A stretch of 40,294 nt of DNA. Source: Candidatus Midichloriaceae bacterium (GTDB taxonomy: Bacteria; Pseudomonadota; Alphaproteobacteria; Rickettsiales; Midichloriaceae). The notes below the pieces were generated by a model. The model had not been told where the DNA came from. It made no database searches and saw nothing but the letters and a program-made list of their open reading frames with translations. Of the stretch, positions 1-8,476 are shown piece after piece (position 1 is the first letter of the stretch; every line of letters begins with the position of its first letter). Location of the stretch: positions 1 to 40,294 of the forward strand of contig JAQSWL010000014.1 of NCBI GenBank assembly GCA_029266655.1, read 5' to 3'. Position numbers and translations under genes: made by a program.

Positions 1-96
1 TCTGCTAATTTCATTGAACGTAAGCATATTTAGTACCTGTAATGCAATTCTATATTACAGTATACTATTTATTATCTTGAACGCAACTTAGTATAA
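1..96 (-). mobile_element. IS left end, truncated by window edge
   Basis: These 96 bases are the perfect reverse complement of 40196-40291. Read outward (minus strand) the segment has a promoter-like TTGCGT / TATACT pair spaced 16 bases, followed by an ATG that opens a frame beginning MLTFNEISRC. That is what the 5' end of an insertion sequence with its transposase start would look like. The transposase itself lies outside the window, so the IS family cannot be named. The insertion lies inside a palindromic repeat that resumes at about 99. Confidence 0.6.
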
Positions 97-98
97 AT

Positions 99-171
99 TA
101 CTGCTCCTACCACTTTTTCAAATTTCCTGTCGCCTATACGTTTTACCAACTCTTAATTTACGAGAGGTATA
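99..171 (-). repeat. palindromic repeat R1, copy truncated by IS end
   Basis: The segment matches the outer half of the R1 copy at 38459-38620, sharing blocks such as CCTACCACTTTTTCAAATTT and CAACTCTTAATTTACGA. The other half is missing because the IS end begins here, so the insertion postdates the repeat. 172-201 holds nothing else recognisable. Confidence 0.7.
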
Positions 172-201
172 TTATTTGGCAAGTGCAATATTTAATTCTG
201 T

Positions 202-759
202 TTAATTCTGTAATTTTTGTGCATTTGCGTTAACGCATCCTGCTAAAGTAATATCGTATTTAGGATGGCTAAGCTGGGAAACAGATGCACTTTGCATATA
301 TAACCAACCATTGAAAATACGCTCTATAACTCTGCTGCGGACTTCAAATATCTCTACAAGTGCTCTACCTTCCGGGATCACAAGTTTTTGATTAGATTGT
401 AAACATGAATTCACTTTGATAATTATTTCGTTCACAGTCTTCTTCGAGCCAATGCCGATATCCAATAAATATAGTTTGCCCAAGGTTTTATCTATAACCC
501 TTACCATTGCAGCATCTTTTGTAGCTATAGCTTTGTCTTGCTCTTGAACCATAATTTCCAAATTATGCTCAACTCCTGCTGGTTCATCTTCATGTGACTC
601 TCTGCTGAAGAAGCCACCAAAGATTCCTTTATCCTCTTGCCCTAATTCTTTATCAACAAAAGAAGGATCAATAGAAGTTTCTCCCTCTTGTACATCTAAA
701 GCAAGAGGCTCAAATGTAACGCTTAATAACAAAAAAATTATAAGATAATGCAATCCCAT
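202..759 (-). CDS. DUF2155 domain secreted protein
   Basis: A 185-residue protein with an N-terminal hydrophobic signal (about residues 5-20), so it is probably periplasmic. Residues about 85-182 fit the DUF2155 family of alphaproteobacteria: a VRVIDKTLGK opening, a conserved cysteine in VNSCLQ, the IFNGWLYMQS motif, and an SHPKYDI...C ending with a second cysteine that could pair with the first. The region between signal and domain is acidic and low in complexity. It is third in a tight minus-strand cluster after NDUFA12 and MlaD, with 6 bp to mlaD. The same order is known in other Rickettsiales. Its biochemical function is not known. Confidence 0.85.
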   Translation of the reverse strand: MGLHYLIIFLLLSVTFEPLALDVQEGETSIDPSFVDKELGQEDKGIFGGFFSRESHEDEPAGVEHNLEIMVQEQDKAIATKDAAMVRVIDKTLGKLYLLDIGIGSKKTVNEIIIKVNSCLQSNQKLVIPEGRALVEIFEVRSRVIERIFNGWLYMQSASVSQLSHPKYDITLAGCVNANAQKLQN

Positions 760-765
760 GCTTTG

Positions 766-1266
766 TTACTTACCCGTTACTGATTTAGGATCATTACTAG
801 CATCCTTGTCCTTGCCACCTTTATCAAGGCCGAACATAAATTTACCGATAAGGCTATCCAAACTTATAGAGGATTGCGTATATTCTAAAAAGGCTTTTTC
901 AGCTAAATGCTCGCTATCCGAACCTGGGGTTAGCGAAACATATTTATCACCCAAAAGACTATTGCCAATTATTTCGGCTGAAGTATCCACTGGTAGTTTA
1001 ACATCAGGGGAGATACTTAATTCTAACACCGCCTGAAAAGTATTTGGATCAAGAGTTTGAGAAATAACCTTCCCAATTTTAATTCCTGATACACGGACGT
1101 CGCCACCTAAATTAAGCCCATCTATCCTATCAAATTTGCCAAATATTACATATTGCTTACCAGAGCTCTTAACCTCCGTAGTTCCATATGCATAGTAAAG
1201 AAAGTATGCTGCAACCAGTAATACTAATGCACCAATTAATGTTTCTACAATATTATCTCTGTTCAT
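766..1266 (-). CDS. mlaD: MlaD family lipid transport protein
   Basis: Periplasmic substrate-binding subunit of the Mla phospholipid transport system, which moves phospholipids between the two membranes with the MlaFEB ABC transporter. One N-terminal membrane anchor (about residues 5-24) is followed by a single MCE domain: the core reads YVIFGKFDRIDGLNLGGDVR, then VSGIKIGKV and the usual PVDTSAEI and LGDKYVSL strands. A short charged tail ends the protein. The ATG at 1266 is chosen over a GTG at 1275 because an AAGTGG Shine-Dalgarno-like sequence lies 6 bases upstream. The gene begins about 14 bases after the NDUFA12 stop, so the two are likely co-transcribed. The mlaFEB genes are not in the window. 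Confidence 0.9.
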   Translation of the reverse strand: MNRDNIVETLIGALVLLVAAYFLYYAYGTTEVKSSGKQYVIFGKFDRIDGLNLGGDVRVSGIKIGKVISQTLDPNTFQAVLELSISPDVKLPVDTSAEIIGNSLLGDKYVSLTPGSDSEHLAEKAFLEYTQSSISLDSLIGKFMFGLDKGGKDKDASNDPKSVTGK

Positions 1267-1279
1267 ATAAACCACTTAG

Positions 1280-1639
1280 TTATTTTGGTTGCCAAGACTC
1301 ATAGTCTCCAGTTGCTACATCTCGCTGCGCTCTGGATAAAACATGCCCAGGAGGAAAGTAAGCATGATCTGTACCCGTTAAATTAGGTGTGTGAGGTTTC
1401 TCCCACTTATAATCTTTAGTATTGTTTTTTGGAGCTTCATCTTTTTGATGATGCAACCAAAGGGCCCAAGCAGCAGGAACTTTAGAAGCTTCTATGGTGC
1501 CATTATATATAACACAACGGGATTTTTTACCGAATGTGCGATCAACTCGCTTACTCTCGTAGTATAGATTGCCAAATTCATCAGCACCCATAAAGTTACT
1601 TTTTAAAGAGATCAATAATTTGTTAATCCATTTATTCAT
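1280..1639 (-). CDS. NADH:ubiquinone oxidoreductase subunit NDUFA12 (B17.2) family
   Basis: Accessory subunit of respiratory complex I, peripheral on the cytoplasmic side of the inner membrane and found in alphaproteobacteria and mitochondria. Typical features are the GADEFGNLYYE motif near the N-terminus, the R-R-CVIYNG stretch, the PAAWALWLHH segment and the C-terminal W-KPH-PN-TGT region. Start chosen at the ATG of MNKWINKL because GGAG lies 10 bases upstream; a longer frame to 1663 has no such site. First gene of a three-gene minus-strand cluster with mlaD and the DUF2155 gene. Family length is usually 100-130 residues; this one has 119. Confidence 0.9.
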   Translation of the reverse strand: MNKWINKLLISLKSNFMGADEFGNLYYESKRVDRTFGKKSRCVIYNGTIEASKVPAAWALWLHHQKDEAPKNNTKDYKWEKPHTPNLTGTDHAYFPPGHVLSRAQRDVATGDYESWQPK

Positions 1640-1667
1640 TAAGCAAAAACTCCGATAATGCATCTAA

Positions 1668-1824
1668 TACCAATTTACCTCAAAATAAATAAAGCATTAA
1701 AGCGCATCTTTTGACAAATTTTCTTGGTGAAAATTGATGAATACATAAAATATTCAACTACATTTTCCCTTCGTAATTTGCCAAAATCTGGCTTTACTAT
1801 CTCAATTTATTTTGAGATTTGGTA
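1668..1824. repeat. miniature inverted-terminal repeat element R2, full copy
   Basis: A 157-bp element whose ends are inverted versions of TACCAAATCTCAAAATAAAT (imperfect at the left). A second full copy at 12142-12296 is alike along the whole length, including the core TGATGAATA...TATTCAAC and CTTTGCCAAAATCTG-like block. No reading frame is evident. It fills most of the 346-base space between NDUFA12 and the next gene. Confidence 0.8.
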
Positions 1825-1925
1825 TAATAAGCATACTATATAAGACTTATGCAAAGTCAATAAAACCATATTTCTAATTTGAGTTTGGCAAGGCAGATAG
1901 CATCTATATTCACTTGGAAACGTGC

Positions 1926-1954
1926 TTGATATTATTGAATAAATACACTATTAT
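1926..1954 (+). promoter_or_regulatory. sigma70-type promoter for the gene at 1986
   Basis: TTGATA at 1926-1931 and TATTAT at 1949-1954 with exactly 17 bases between. Transcription would begin near 1961, which rules out the upstream TTG at 1914 as a start and supports the ATG at 1986. Confidence 0.5.
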
Positions 1955-1985
1955 ATCCCTCATAAAGAATTATTGTGTGGCTTTC

Positions 1986-2735
1986 ATGGAAAATAACTTT
2001 AATTTTGATGCATTTTACCAGAAATTAGAAGAGCTTTCAAATAGAGGCAAAGAATCAATAGAATCTGTGTTGCCAGTTACAAAGGAAATGCTTGAAGAGA
2101 TCAATAAACAAGAGTTTTCTAAACTTTTAAATAGATTTACTAAATTAGAAGACTATGGAAAATTAAAAGCTGATCTATTAAGTGAAACTGCTTTATCAGA
2201 TAAGATATTAAATCTTTTATATTTTATTGATAATAATAAAGACTACCAAGTACATTTACATACTGATGAAATCGAGCTATTACTCGAAAGTAACGGAGTG
2301 TTTCTTATTAAATATGAAGTTAATTTTTCTGATCATTTCAATTCTGAGCAATCAACGAAAGTTAAAAGCCTGATAGAAGAATATGCGAAAGAAGTAAGTA
2401 GCTATCCACAAATTATGTTTAATATAGAACCTAATATTTTTGATAAAGATGGCAAAGAAGCTCTTCCTACTAAAGTTATAGTATCAGAGACATATGAATT
2501 TTATGAGAATGGGAGTAAATATTCAACAAAATATTACTACAAAAAGTATATTCCTGAAGGTGGAAGAGGTGATTATACTATTACCTTTATGACACATGAA
2601 GATGCTGATTTTCCTAAGAACCTTGCTAAATTAGAAAGTGAAGATCCTATAAAGATCTCAATATATTATGATGATTTCAAAGATTTTATTGATACCTTAA
2701 TAGCAGAAAATAATTCAAATATTATTGACCTCTGA
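1986..2735 (+). CDS. hypothetical cytosolic protein
   Basis: A 249-residue protein beginning MENNFNFDAFYQKLEEL; I do not recognise the family. It has no signal peptide or membrane segment. The first 90 residues are predicted mostly helical and charged, and the rest has a mixed composition with aromatic strands (YEFYENGSKYSTKYYYKKY at about residues 175-193), which suggests a small alpha/beta domain. The frame can be extended to a TTG at 1914 but the promoter lies inside that extension. It stands alone between two miniature repeats, and the downstream repeat begins 3 bases after its stop. Base composition is like its neighbours. An accessory or effector role is possible but unsupported. Confidence 0.7.
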   Translation: MENNFNFDAFYQKLEELSNRGKESIESVLPVTKEMLEEINKQEFSKLLNRFTKLEDYGKLKADLLSETALSDKILNLLYFIDNNKDYQVHLHTDEIELLLESNGVFLIKYEVNFSDHFNSEQSTKVKSLIEEYAKEVSSYPQIMFNIEPNIFDKDGKEALPTKVIVSETYEFYENGSKYSTKYYYKKYIPEGGRGDYTITFMTHEDADFPKNLAKLESEDPIKISIYYDDFKDFIDTLIAENNSNIIDL

Positions 2736-2738
2736 TAC

Positions 2739-2879
2739 ATAGCTAAACCGTTATAAAAAGAGCATGAAGCGTCGTTCCTCAGGTAGGCAGGAATCTTAAG
2801 ATCTCCCGCATTCGCAAGGATGAGTACGAGAGGAGTATTTGTTGCATTTTCCATATTCTTTTTATAACGATTTGGCTAT
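2739..2879. repeat. 141-bp miniature element with 23-bp inverted ends
   Basis: Left arm 2739-2761 and right arm 2857-2879 pair at 21 of 23 positions (ATAGCTAAACCGTTATAAAA against ATAGCCAAATCGTTATAAAA). The interior is more G+C-rich than the surroundings and has nested short hairpins such as TTCCT...AGGAA and TCTCCCGC...GGATGA. A 62-codon minus frame crosses it but has no coding character. The repeat could also work as a transcription terminator between the gene ending at 2735 and the convergent gene ending at 2929. Confidence 0.75.
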
Positions 2880-2928
2880 ATTTGGTAAGAGAGAAGGCTC
2901 AGCAATAATCAGAAATTTTTTTACTCCC

Positions 2929-4830
2929 TCATCTTAATATTAAATCAAAAATGCTTTGATTCTGCCATGGGGTGGAATCATTTGTTATTTCAGTTTTTTC
3001 TATATGGCCTACGTTTTGGTTAAAATCATGGAATACTAATGCTGGAAGCCCGGCACCTCCCAGATTACTAGTTGGACTGCTGTTGTCATTTCCTATCCAA
3101 ATCCCTGTTACTATATCATCTGTAAAGCCAATAAACCAAGCATCATGATGCTCTTGAGTCGTACCAGTTTTGCCAAAAACTTCTACGCCAGGAATTGCTG
3201 CTCGTTTACCACTTCCACTTAATATCACCGAACGCAACAAGTCGCGCATCTTCTCTGAGACTTCTGGGTCTATTACCTGCTCAGGCTCTACACCTGGAAA
3301 CTCATATAATACACCACCATTACTATCTGTAATTTTAATCACCCCGAAAGCTTGAGCCTTTCGGCCATAATTTGCAATGTGTGCAAAGCTTTGTGTCATT
3401 TCTAGCAGGCTCATTTCCGCAGTGCCAAGCGCTATGCTTGAAAAACGTGGAATATTAGACATAATACCTAGCCGCTTAGTGATTTCCACTACTTTATCAA
3501 TGCCAACACTTTCTGAAATCTTAACTGCAATAGTATTGATAGATCTAGCAAAAGCATCTTCAGCTGTCATCTCTCCACGATACTTTCGATCTATATTACG
3601 AGGACTCCAAAGTGGCATTCCCCTCCCCTGTTTTATTGAAATTGGTTCGTCTACAAATTGGTCATTAAGCTCTAAGCCATTTTCCAATGCCGCTAAATAA
3701 ATGAAAAATTTAAATGCTGATCCTGGCTGGCGCTTAGCAGTCACCGCTCTATTGAATTGTGATTTGTGGTAAGAAACCCCACCAACCATGGCTTTAATAG
3801 CACCATTTGGCTCCATTACTAAACCAGCCATTTGGTCTGCATTATACTTGTTCTTAGCTTGAGTAGCATATTTTTCTATAACTTCTTCCAGCGCTTCTTG
3901 GGCTTTAATATTTAGCGTAGTATATATGTTTAAATCTTGATTAGTGTTCTGCACAAGGTCTGGAATTTCCGAAAGTATATAATCTGCAAAATATGGGTTT
4001 TTAAGCGCACCCCTTCCAACACCACGTTCAATTATGGTAGGAGGAGATCCATATTTATATTGTTCCTCTGTTATGTATCCCTCATTATACATTTGCTCAA
4101 GCACTTGCCTAGCCCTTCCTATTGCAAGAGCTGGATTATTAGATGGAGAATATCTTGATGGAGCTTTTAATAGCCCTGCTATAATTGCAGATTCGAATAT
4201 TCCCAGATCTGTACCGCTTTTACCAAAGTAATATTTAGATGCAGCATCAATTCCATAATTACCTTTCCCTAAATATACCCTATTTAGATAAAGTGAAATT
4301 ATCTGCTCTTTGCTGAATTTGCGCTCTAACTCAAGTGCAATTATAATCTCTTGAAGCTTTCTTTTAAATGTACGCTCAGGGCTTAGATATATTATTTTAG
4401 CTAGCTGCTGGGTGATTGTGCTACCACCTTGCACAACCCTACCAGCCTTCAGATTTACAAAGTATGCTCGAATTATGCCAATTAGATCTATCCCCATATG
4501 TTCAAAAAACCTGCGGTCCTCTGCTGCAATTACCGCTTGAATCATGTAGATAGGTATATTGGAATAAGTTAATCTCTCTCCTCTAAAGTCTCCATATTTT
4601 GCAAGGACTACGCCTTCACTATCGTATATCGTTATTTGTGGCCTAACGTCTCTATCTGCCATTTCTTCGATATCTGGAAGGTCCTTTAATAAATATGATA
4701 AAAGCAAAAAGCTAGAAATGGCAAAAAACAGTATGATGCTAAATAAAGAAAATATAATAGATTTAAGCTTGATTCTAAGCTTTGGCTTACGAGTTTTTTT
4801 TAATGACTTTTTTTTATTTTTTAATGCCAT
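2929..4830 (-). CDS. mrcA: penicillin-binding protein 1A, class A
   Basis: Bifunctional peptidoglycan synthase anchored in the inner membrane, polymerising glycan strands (GT51) and cross-linking peptides. A basic N-terminus and one membrane segment (about 24-48) are followed by the glycosyltransferase domain with E104DRRFFEH and GGSTITQQ (135-142), ELERKFSKEQI and YLNRVYLG. The transpeptidase domain has the acyl-enzyme serine S371AFK, the S430IN motif and K554TGTT. All catalytic residues are present. 633 residues is shorter than E. coli PBP1A because the OB-like insert is reduced. The start has AGGAG 8 bases upstream. Retention implies that this bacterium still makes peptidoglycan. PBP1C is less likely because no C-terminal BiPBP_C domain is present. 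Confidence 0.95.
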   Translation of the reverse strand: MALKNKKKSLKKTRKPKLRIKLKSIIFSLFSIILFFAISSFLLLSYLLKDLPDIEEMADRDVRPQITIYDSEGVVLAKYGDFRGERLTYSNIPIYMIQAVIAAEDRRFFEHMGIDLIGIIRAYFVNLKAGRVVQGGSTITQQLAKIIYLSPERTFKRKLQEIIIALELERKFSKEQIISLYLNRVYLGKGNYGIDAASKYYFGKSGTDLGIFESAIIAGLLKAPSRYSPSNNPALAIGRARQVLEQMYNEGYITEEQYKYGSPPTIIERGVGRGALKNPYFADYILSEIPDLVQNTNQDLNIYTTLNIKAQEALEEVIEKYATQAKNKYNADQMAGLVMEPNGAIKAMVGGVSYHKSQFNRAVTAKRQPGSAFKFFIYLAALENGLELNDQFVDEPISIKQGRGMPLWSPRNIDRKYRGEMTAEDAFARSINTIAVKISESVGIDKVVEITKRLGIMSNIPRFSSIALGTAEMSLLEMTQSFAHIANYGRKAQAFGVIKITDSNGGVLYEFPGVEPEQVIDPEVSEKMRDLLRSVILSGSGKRAAIPGVEVFGKTGTTQEHHDAWFIGFTDDIVTGIWIGNDNSSPTSNLGGAGLPALVFHDFNQNVGHIEKTEITNDSTPWQNQSIFDLILR

Positions 4831-4884
4831 CTATATGCTCCTAATCGAAATATGCACCTTAAACCAAGGCGCATTTTTTCTCAG

Positions 4885-4915
4885 TTTTACCAACTCTTCA
4901 TTTACGAGAAGCATA
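4885..4915 (-). repeat. R1 palindromic repeat, terminal fragment
   Basis: About 31 bases match the outer end of R1 (TTTTACCAACTCTT then TTTACGAGA and GCATA), without the rest of the element. It lies in the 119-base gap between nuoF and mrcA. Confidence 0.45.
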
Positions 4916-4948
4916 CAAGTACGATAATATTTGTAAGAATGCTCAGAA

Positions 4949-6229
4949 TTAAAAGCCATTTTTATAAGCATGTATTCTATCTTCTATTTCATGCCTGAAA
5001 TGCCTAATTAATCCCTGTATAGGCCAAGCTGCTGCATCACCAAGAGCACAAATAGTATGCCCTTCAATTTGCTTAGTAACATCAAACAAGGTATCAATTT
5101 CAGAAATTTCTGCATCACCTTCGACCATTCGGCACATAACTCTATACAGCCAACCAGTCCCTTCTCTGCATGGTGTGCATTGACCACATGATTCGTGCAT
5201 ATAAAATTTAGAGAGTTTTGCAATTGCTTTGATAAGATCGGTAGATTTATCCATTACAATTACCGCAGCAGTTCCCAATCCTGTTTGCACATCTTTAAGT
5301 GCGTCAAAATCCATAAGCACGGTGTCGCAAATTGATTTTGGTATCATAGGAACCGAAGATCCACCAGGTATAACCGCAAGTAGATTATCCCAACCTCCCC
5401 TTACGCCACCAGCATGTTTTTCTATTAACTCTTTTAGTGGGATAGACATTGCCTCTTCCACATTACAAGGCTTATTAACATGCCCAGAGATGCAAAATAT
5501 CTTGGTGCCAGCATTATTAGGACGGCCAATTGAACTAAACCAAGCAGGGCCGCGCCTTAAAATTTCTGGAACCACAGCGATAGTTTCAACGTTGTTAACA
5601 GTGGTTGGGCATCCCCATACACCAACTACAGCAGGGAAGCAAGGTGGCTTAAGTCTAGGCATCCCTTTTCTTCCTTCTAAACTATTTAATAAAGCTGTTT
5701 CTTCGCCGCATATATATGCGCCCGCACCTCTATGAATGTACACATCAAAGTCATACCCACTTCCACATGCATTTTTACCAATTAGCCCAGCATCGTAGGC
5801 TTCATCAATAGCTTTTTGTAGCGCAGCAGCTTCGTTATAGTATTCACCACGTATATAAATATATGCAGCTTTAGCCCGCATTGCAAAGCCTGATAGAAGG
5901 CAACCTTCTATCAGCTTATGAGGCTCAGAACGTAGTATATCCCTATCTTTGCAAGTTCCTGGCTCAGATTCATCAGCATTAACTACAAGATAATTTGGCC
6001 GTTCTGGAGTAGGTGCCTTAGGCATGAAGGACCATTTCATACCAGCTGAAAATCCAGCTCCTCCTCTACCACGCAGTCCAGAATCTTTAACTTCCTGAAT
6101 AATTTGATCAGCGCCTTTGGCAAGTAGAGATTTTGTATTATCCCAATCCCCTCTTTTCTTTGCCGCAGCTAAGTCTGCACTTTCAAAACCATATAAATTA
6201 GTAAAGATTCTATCTTTAGGGTTTAACAT
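4949..6229 (-). CDS. nuoF: NADH-quinone oxidoreductase subunit F
   Basis: The 51-kDa subunit of complex I, which oxidises NADH with FMN and passes electrons to the N3 [4Fe-4S] cluster. Visible motifs, numbered from the chosen start: the FMN/NADH glycine-rich loop GRGGAGF (about 54-60), [32 protein letters not shown] (about 168), and the cluster ligands in [11 protein letters not shown] (C348, C351, C354) plus C394 in TICALGD. The ATG at 6229 is used; a TTG at 6238 adds only three residues and has no better Shine-Dalgarno site, and family members begin at this position. It lies alone among nuo genes here, which is usual in Rickettsiales where complex I genes are dispersed. 173 bases separate it from pdhA upstream. 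Confidence 0.96.
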   Translation of the reverse strand: MLNPKDRIFTNLYGFESADLAAAKKRGDWDNTKSLLAKGADQIIQEVKDSGLRGRGGAGFSAGMKWSFMPKAPTPERPNYLVVNADESEPGTCKDRDILRSEPHKLIEGCLLSGFAMRAKAAYIYIRGEYYNEAAALQKAIDEAYDAGLIGKNACGSGYDFDVYIHRGAGAYICGEETALLNSLEGRKGMPRLKPPCFPAVVGVWGCPTTVNNVETIAVVPEILRRGPAWFSSIGRPNNAGTKIFCISGHVNKPCNVEEAMSIPLKELIEKHAGGVRGGWDNLLAVIPGGSSVPMIPKSICDTVLMDFDALKDVQTGLGTAAVIVMDKSTDLIKAIAKLSKFYMHESCGQCTPCREGTGWLYRVMCRMVEGDAEISEIDTLFDVTKQIEGHTICALGDAAAWPIQGLIRHFRHEIEDRIHAYKNGF

Positions 6230-6401
6230 GTACGCCAATCATTAGTTATTCATAATTAATAATTAATACCAACTCTAAAAAACAATTTTTCATGAGCACA
6301 TATCTTTAAAGCAAACTGTACTTGAGAAAAGCAGCTGGCATATAATACCAAATCTATGCACTTTTATCTAAATTATTTTTTGGATTCAGTGTTAATAGTA
6401 T

Positions 6402-7394
6402 TTATACCACATATATATCCTTATACAACTCTTCTTCGCTTGGTTCAGAGCTATTTTGCGCAAAATCTACCGCTTCTTTAACTTGTGCAATAACCCGCTT
6501 TTCTATATCTTCTAGATCTTTTTTGCTAGCTAACTTAGAGCCAATTAAGTGTTTCTCTATAGCATCAATTGGATCTCTTTCAGATTTATACTTATCAACC
6601 TCTTCTTTAGCACGATATTTAGCTGGATCAGACATTGAATGCCCACGGTATCTGTATGTTTCAATTTCAATTAGCAATGGCCCTTTCCCACTTTTTATAT
6701 GCTCTACAGCTTCTTTGATCCCCAAATACGCTGTTTCAAAATTCATTCCATCAATTTTTTTGCCTTCAATTCCAAAAGAAATTCCTCTTTTATATAATTC
6801 AACTTCACCAGAAGATCTTTCAACCGATGTTCCCATAGCATATTTATTATTTTCCACAATATAGAGCACTGGAAGATTCCAGAGTTTCGCCATATTAAAT
6901 GACTCATAAACTTGGCCTTGGTTAACTGCCCCATCGCCAAAATAAGTAACGCATATATTATTCTGTTTTCTATACTTATATGCAAATGCAATACCAGTTC
7001 CTATAGGTACTTGTGCTGCAACAATCCCATGACCACCATAAAAGTTCTTTTCTAAATCGAACATATGCATAGATCCACCCTTGCCTTTAGAGCATCCAGT
7101 TTCTCTACCTAGCAATTCAGCCATAACAATTTTAGGATCACTACCAATTGCAAGCATTTGACCATGATCACGATAACTTGTGATTACAGAATCTTTTTCC
7201 TCTAATGCTAGCTGTACTCCAACTGCTACCGCTTCTTGCCCTATGTATAAATGACAAAAACCGCCAATTTGCCCCATGCCATAAAGCTGACCAGCTTTCT
7301 CCTCGAAACGCCTGATTAAAAGCATTCTTTCATAAGCATCTAAAAGTAGAGCTTTATTATTTAGAATTTCCTGCTTCGTTTGCATTTTAACCAT
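6402..7394 (-). CDS. pdhA: pyruvate dehydrogenase E1 component, alpha subunit
   Basis: Alpha chain of the thiamine-diphosphate-dependent E1 of the pyruvate dehydrogenase complex, which decarboxylates pyruvate to feed acetyl-CoA to the TCA cycle. The TPP-binding motif runs from GDGAVNQG (153-160) to NN at 182-183. HGIVAAQVPIGTGIAFA precedes it and the regulatory loop YRYRGHSMSDPAKYR follows. The 330-residue length is normal. The start at 7394 has AAGGG 8 bases upstream. The beta-subunit gene pdhB is not adjacent, unlike in Rickettsia, where pdhA and pdhB are neighbours. The gene starts 11 bases after the ccoP stop, so it is probably read from the cco operon. Confidence 0.96.
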   Translation of the reverse strand: MVKMQTKQEILNNKALLLDAYERMLLIRRFEEKAGQLYGMGQIGGFCHLYIGQEAVAVGVQLALEEKDSVITSYRDHGQMLAIGSDPKIVMAELLGRETGCSKGKGGSMHMFDLEKNFYGGHGIVAAQVPIGTGIAFAYKYRKQNNICVTYFGDGAVNQGQVYESFNMAKLWNLPVLYIVENNKYAMGTSVERSSGEVELYKRGISFGIEGKKIDGMNFETAYLGIKEAVEHIKSGKGPLLIEIETYRYRGHSMSDPAKYRAKEEVDKYKSERDPIDAIEKHLIGSKLASKKDLEDIEKRVIAQVKEAVDFAQNSSEPSEEELYKDIYVV

Positions 7395-7405
7395 TATTTA
7401 AACCC

Positions 7406-8278
7406 TTATTCACCGCCACCAAGTTGGTGAACATATATAACTAATTGCTTAATTGTAGAATCATCTAGGCGGTCTTTCCAAGCTGGCATAACCCCTTGCC
7501 TGCCATTGTAAATAACATCTCTTACAGTTTCTCTATCTCCACCATATAACCAAATAGGGGCGTTTAACCTTGGAGCACCAAACTCTCTGCCACCTTCACC
7601 ATTTACCCCATGGCAAGAAGCGCAGTTGGCTTGATAGAGCTTATTAGCTTCATCTGAACCCTTTTGCCCATTGTGTAGACCTATAACAAAATCTACTAGC
7701 ATGTCTATTTGGGTATTATTTAGAATACCATCTTTTCCAAACGCAGCCATTTGAGACTGTCTAGTTTCATCATCATTAGAACGAATACCATGCTTTAAAG
7801 TAGTATAAATATCATCTGGTTTACCACCCCAAAGCCACATACCAGCTGCTAAGTTAGGGTATCCTGGTTGTCCGCCACCACCAGCACCATGGCATACAGC
7901 ACAGTTGTTGTTGAATGCAGAACGTCCGCCAGCTATAGCAAATTTTAATAACTTAGGATCTTTTAAAATATCTTCAAAACTAGCTTTATTAAAATCAGCT
8001 AAGTATTGCTCCTGTAATGTTTTTATTTCCGCTAAATCCCTCTCTACCTCTTTGTATTGAGACCAAGAAAGGAATCCATCATTTTGTTGAGATGGGAAAG
8101 ATGGATAAAATATCCAATATCCCAAACTAAAAAATAGCATGAGATAAAATACAATTCGTAGCCAAAATGGATCGGGGTTATCATATTCCTGAATTCCATC
8201 CCACTCATGACCAGTAGTTTTAGGCTCATTAGCTTTTGTAGATGTATTTTTGCTTAGCTCTTTTTTTTCTTGCACCAT
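7406..8278 (-). CDS. ccoP: cbb3-type cytochrome c oxidase subunit III
   Basis: Membrane-anchored di-heme c subunit that delivers electrons to the CcoN catalytic subunit on the periplasmic side. From the ATG at 8278: an N-terminal FixP_N segment with GHEWDGIQEYDNPDPFW and one membrane helix (about 38-58), then two cytochrome c domains with CAVCHG (C126, C129, H130) and CASCHG (C219, C222, H223). A TTG at 8293 would add five residues. Neither start has a clear Shine-Dalgarno sequence. It is the last cco gene, following ccoQ by 18 bases (3 if the TTG is used), with pdhA 11 bases downstream. Confidence 0.95.
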   Translation of the reverse strand: MVQEKKELSKNTSTKANEPKTTGHEWDGIQEYDNPDPFWLRIVFYLMLFFSLGYWIFYPSFPSQQNDGFLSWSQYKEVERDLAEIKTLQEQYLADFNKASFEDILKDPKLLKFAIAGGRSAFNNNCAVCHGAGGGGQPGYPNLAAGMWLWGGKPDDIYTTLKHGIRSNDDETRQSQMAAFGKDGILNNTQIDMLVDFVIGLHNGQKGSDEANKLYQANCASCHGVNGEGGREFGAPRLNAPIWLYGGDRETVRDVIYNGRQGVMPAWKDRLDDSTIKQLVIYVHQLGGGE

Positions 8279-8296
8279 ATCTATCAATGCCAACTA

Positions 8297-8476
8297 TTAA
8301 TTTTTATTAAAGGTATCCGAAACATCTTTAAGGTTCCGCTTTTGAGGGGTGTTTTCAATAGGAATTCTTCCATATTCATCATACCTCTCTTTTGCCCCAG
8401 GCCTAAATAACCAGTAAATCATTAGGAGACTAGCAAAAAACAACATAACCAATGTAATAATTTTTATTAAAGCCAT
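8297..8476 (-). CDS. ccoQ: cbb3-type oxidase subunit CcoQ (FixQ)
   Basis: A 59-residue single-membrane-span protein beginning MALIKIITLVMLFFASLLMI. It stabilises the assembled cbb3 oxidase, especially the association of CcoP with the CcoNO core. The helix is followed directly by YWLFRPGAKERYDEYGRIPI, the hallmark stretch of CcoQ. Its ATG abuts the ccoO stop codon, and the ccoP frame opens within a few bases of its own stop. Order N-O-Q-P is the canonical one. The gene is easily missed because of its length. Confidence 0.93.
   Translation of the reverse strand: MALIKIITLVMLFFASLLMIYWLFRPGAKERYDEYGRIPIENTPQKRNLKDVSDTFNKN

Noticed and set aside
2666-2854. 62-codon minus-strand ORF
   Set aside because: It lies across the 141-bp element and the 3' end of a real gene in antisense.
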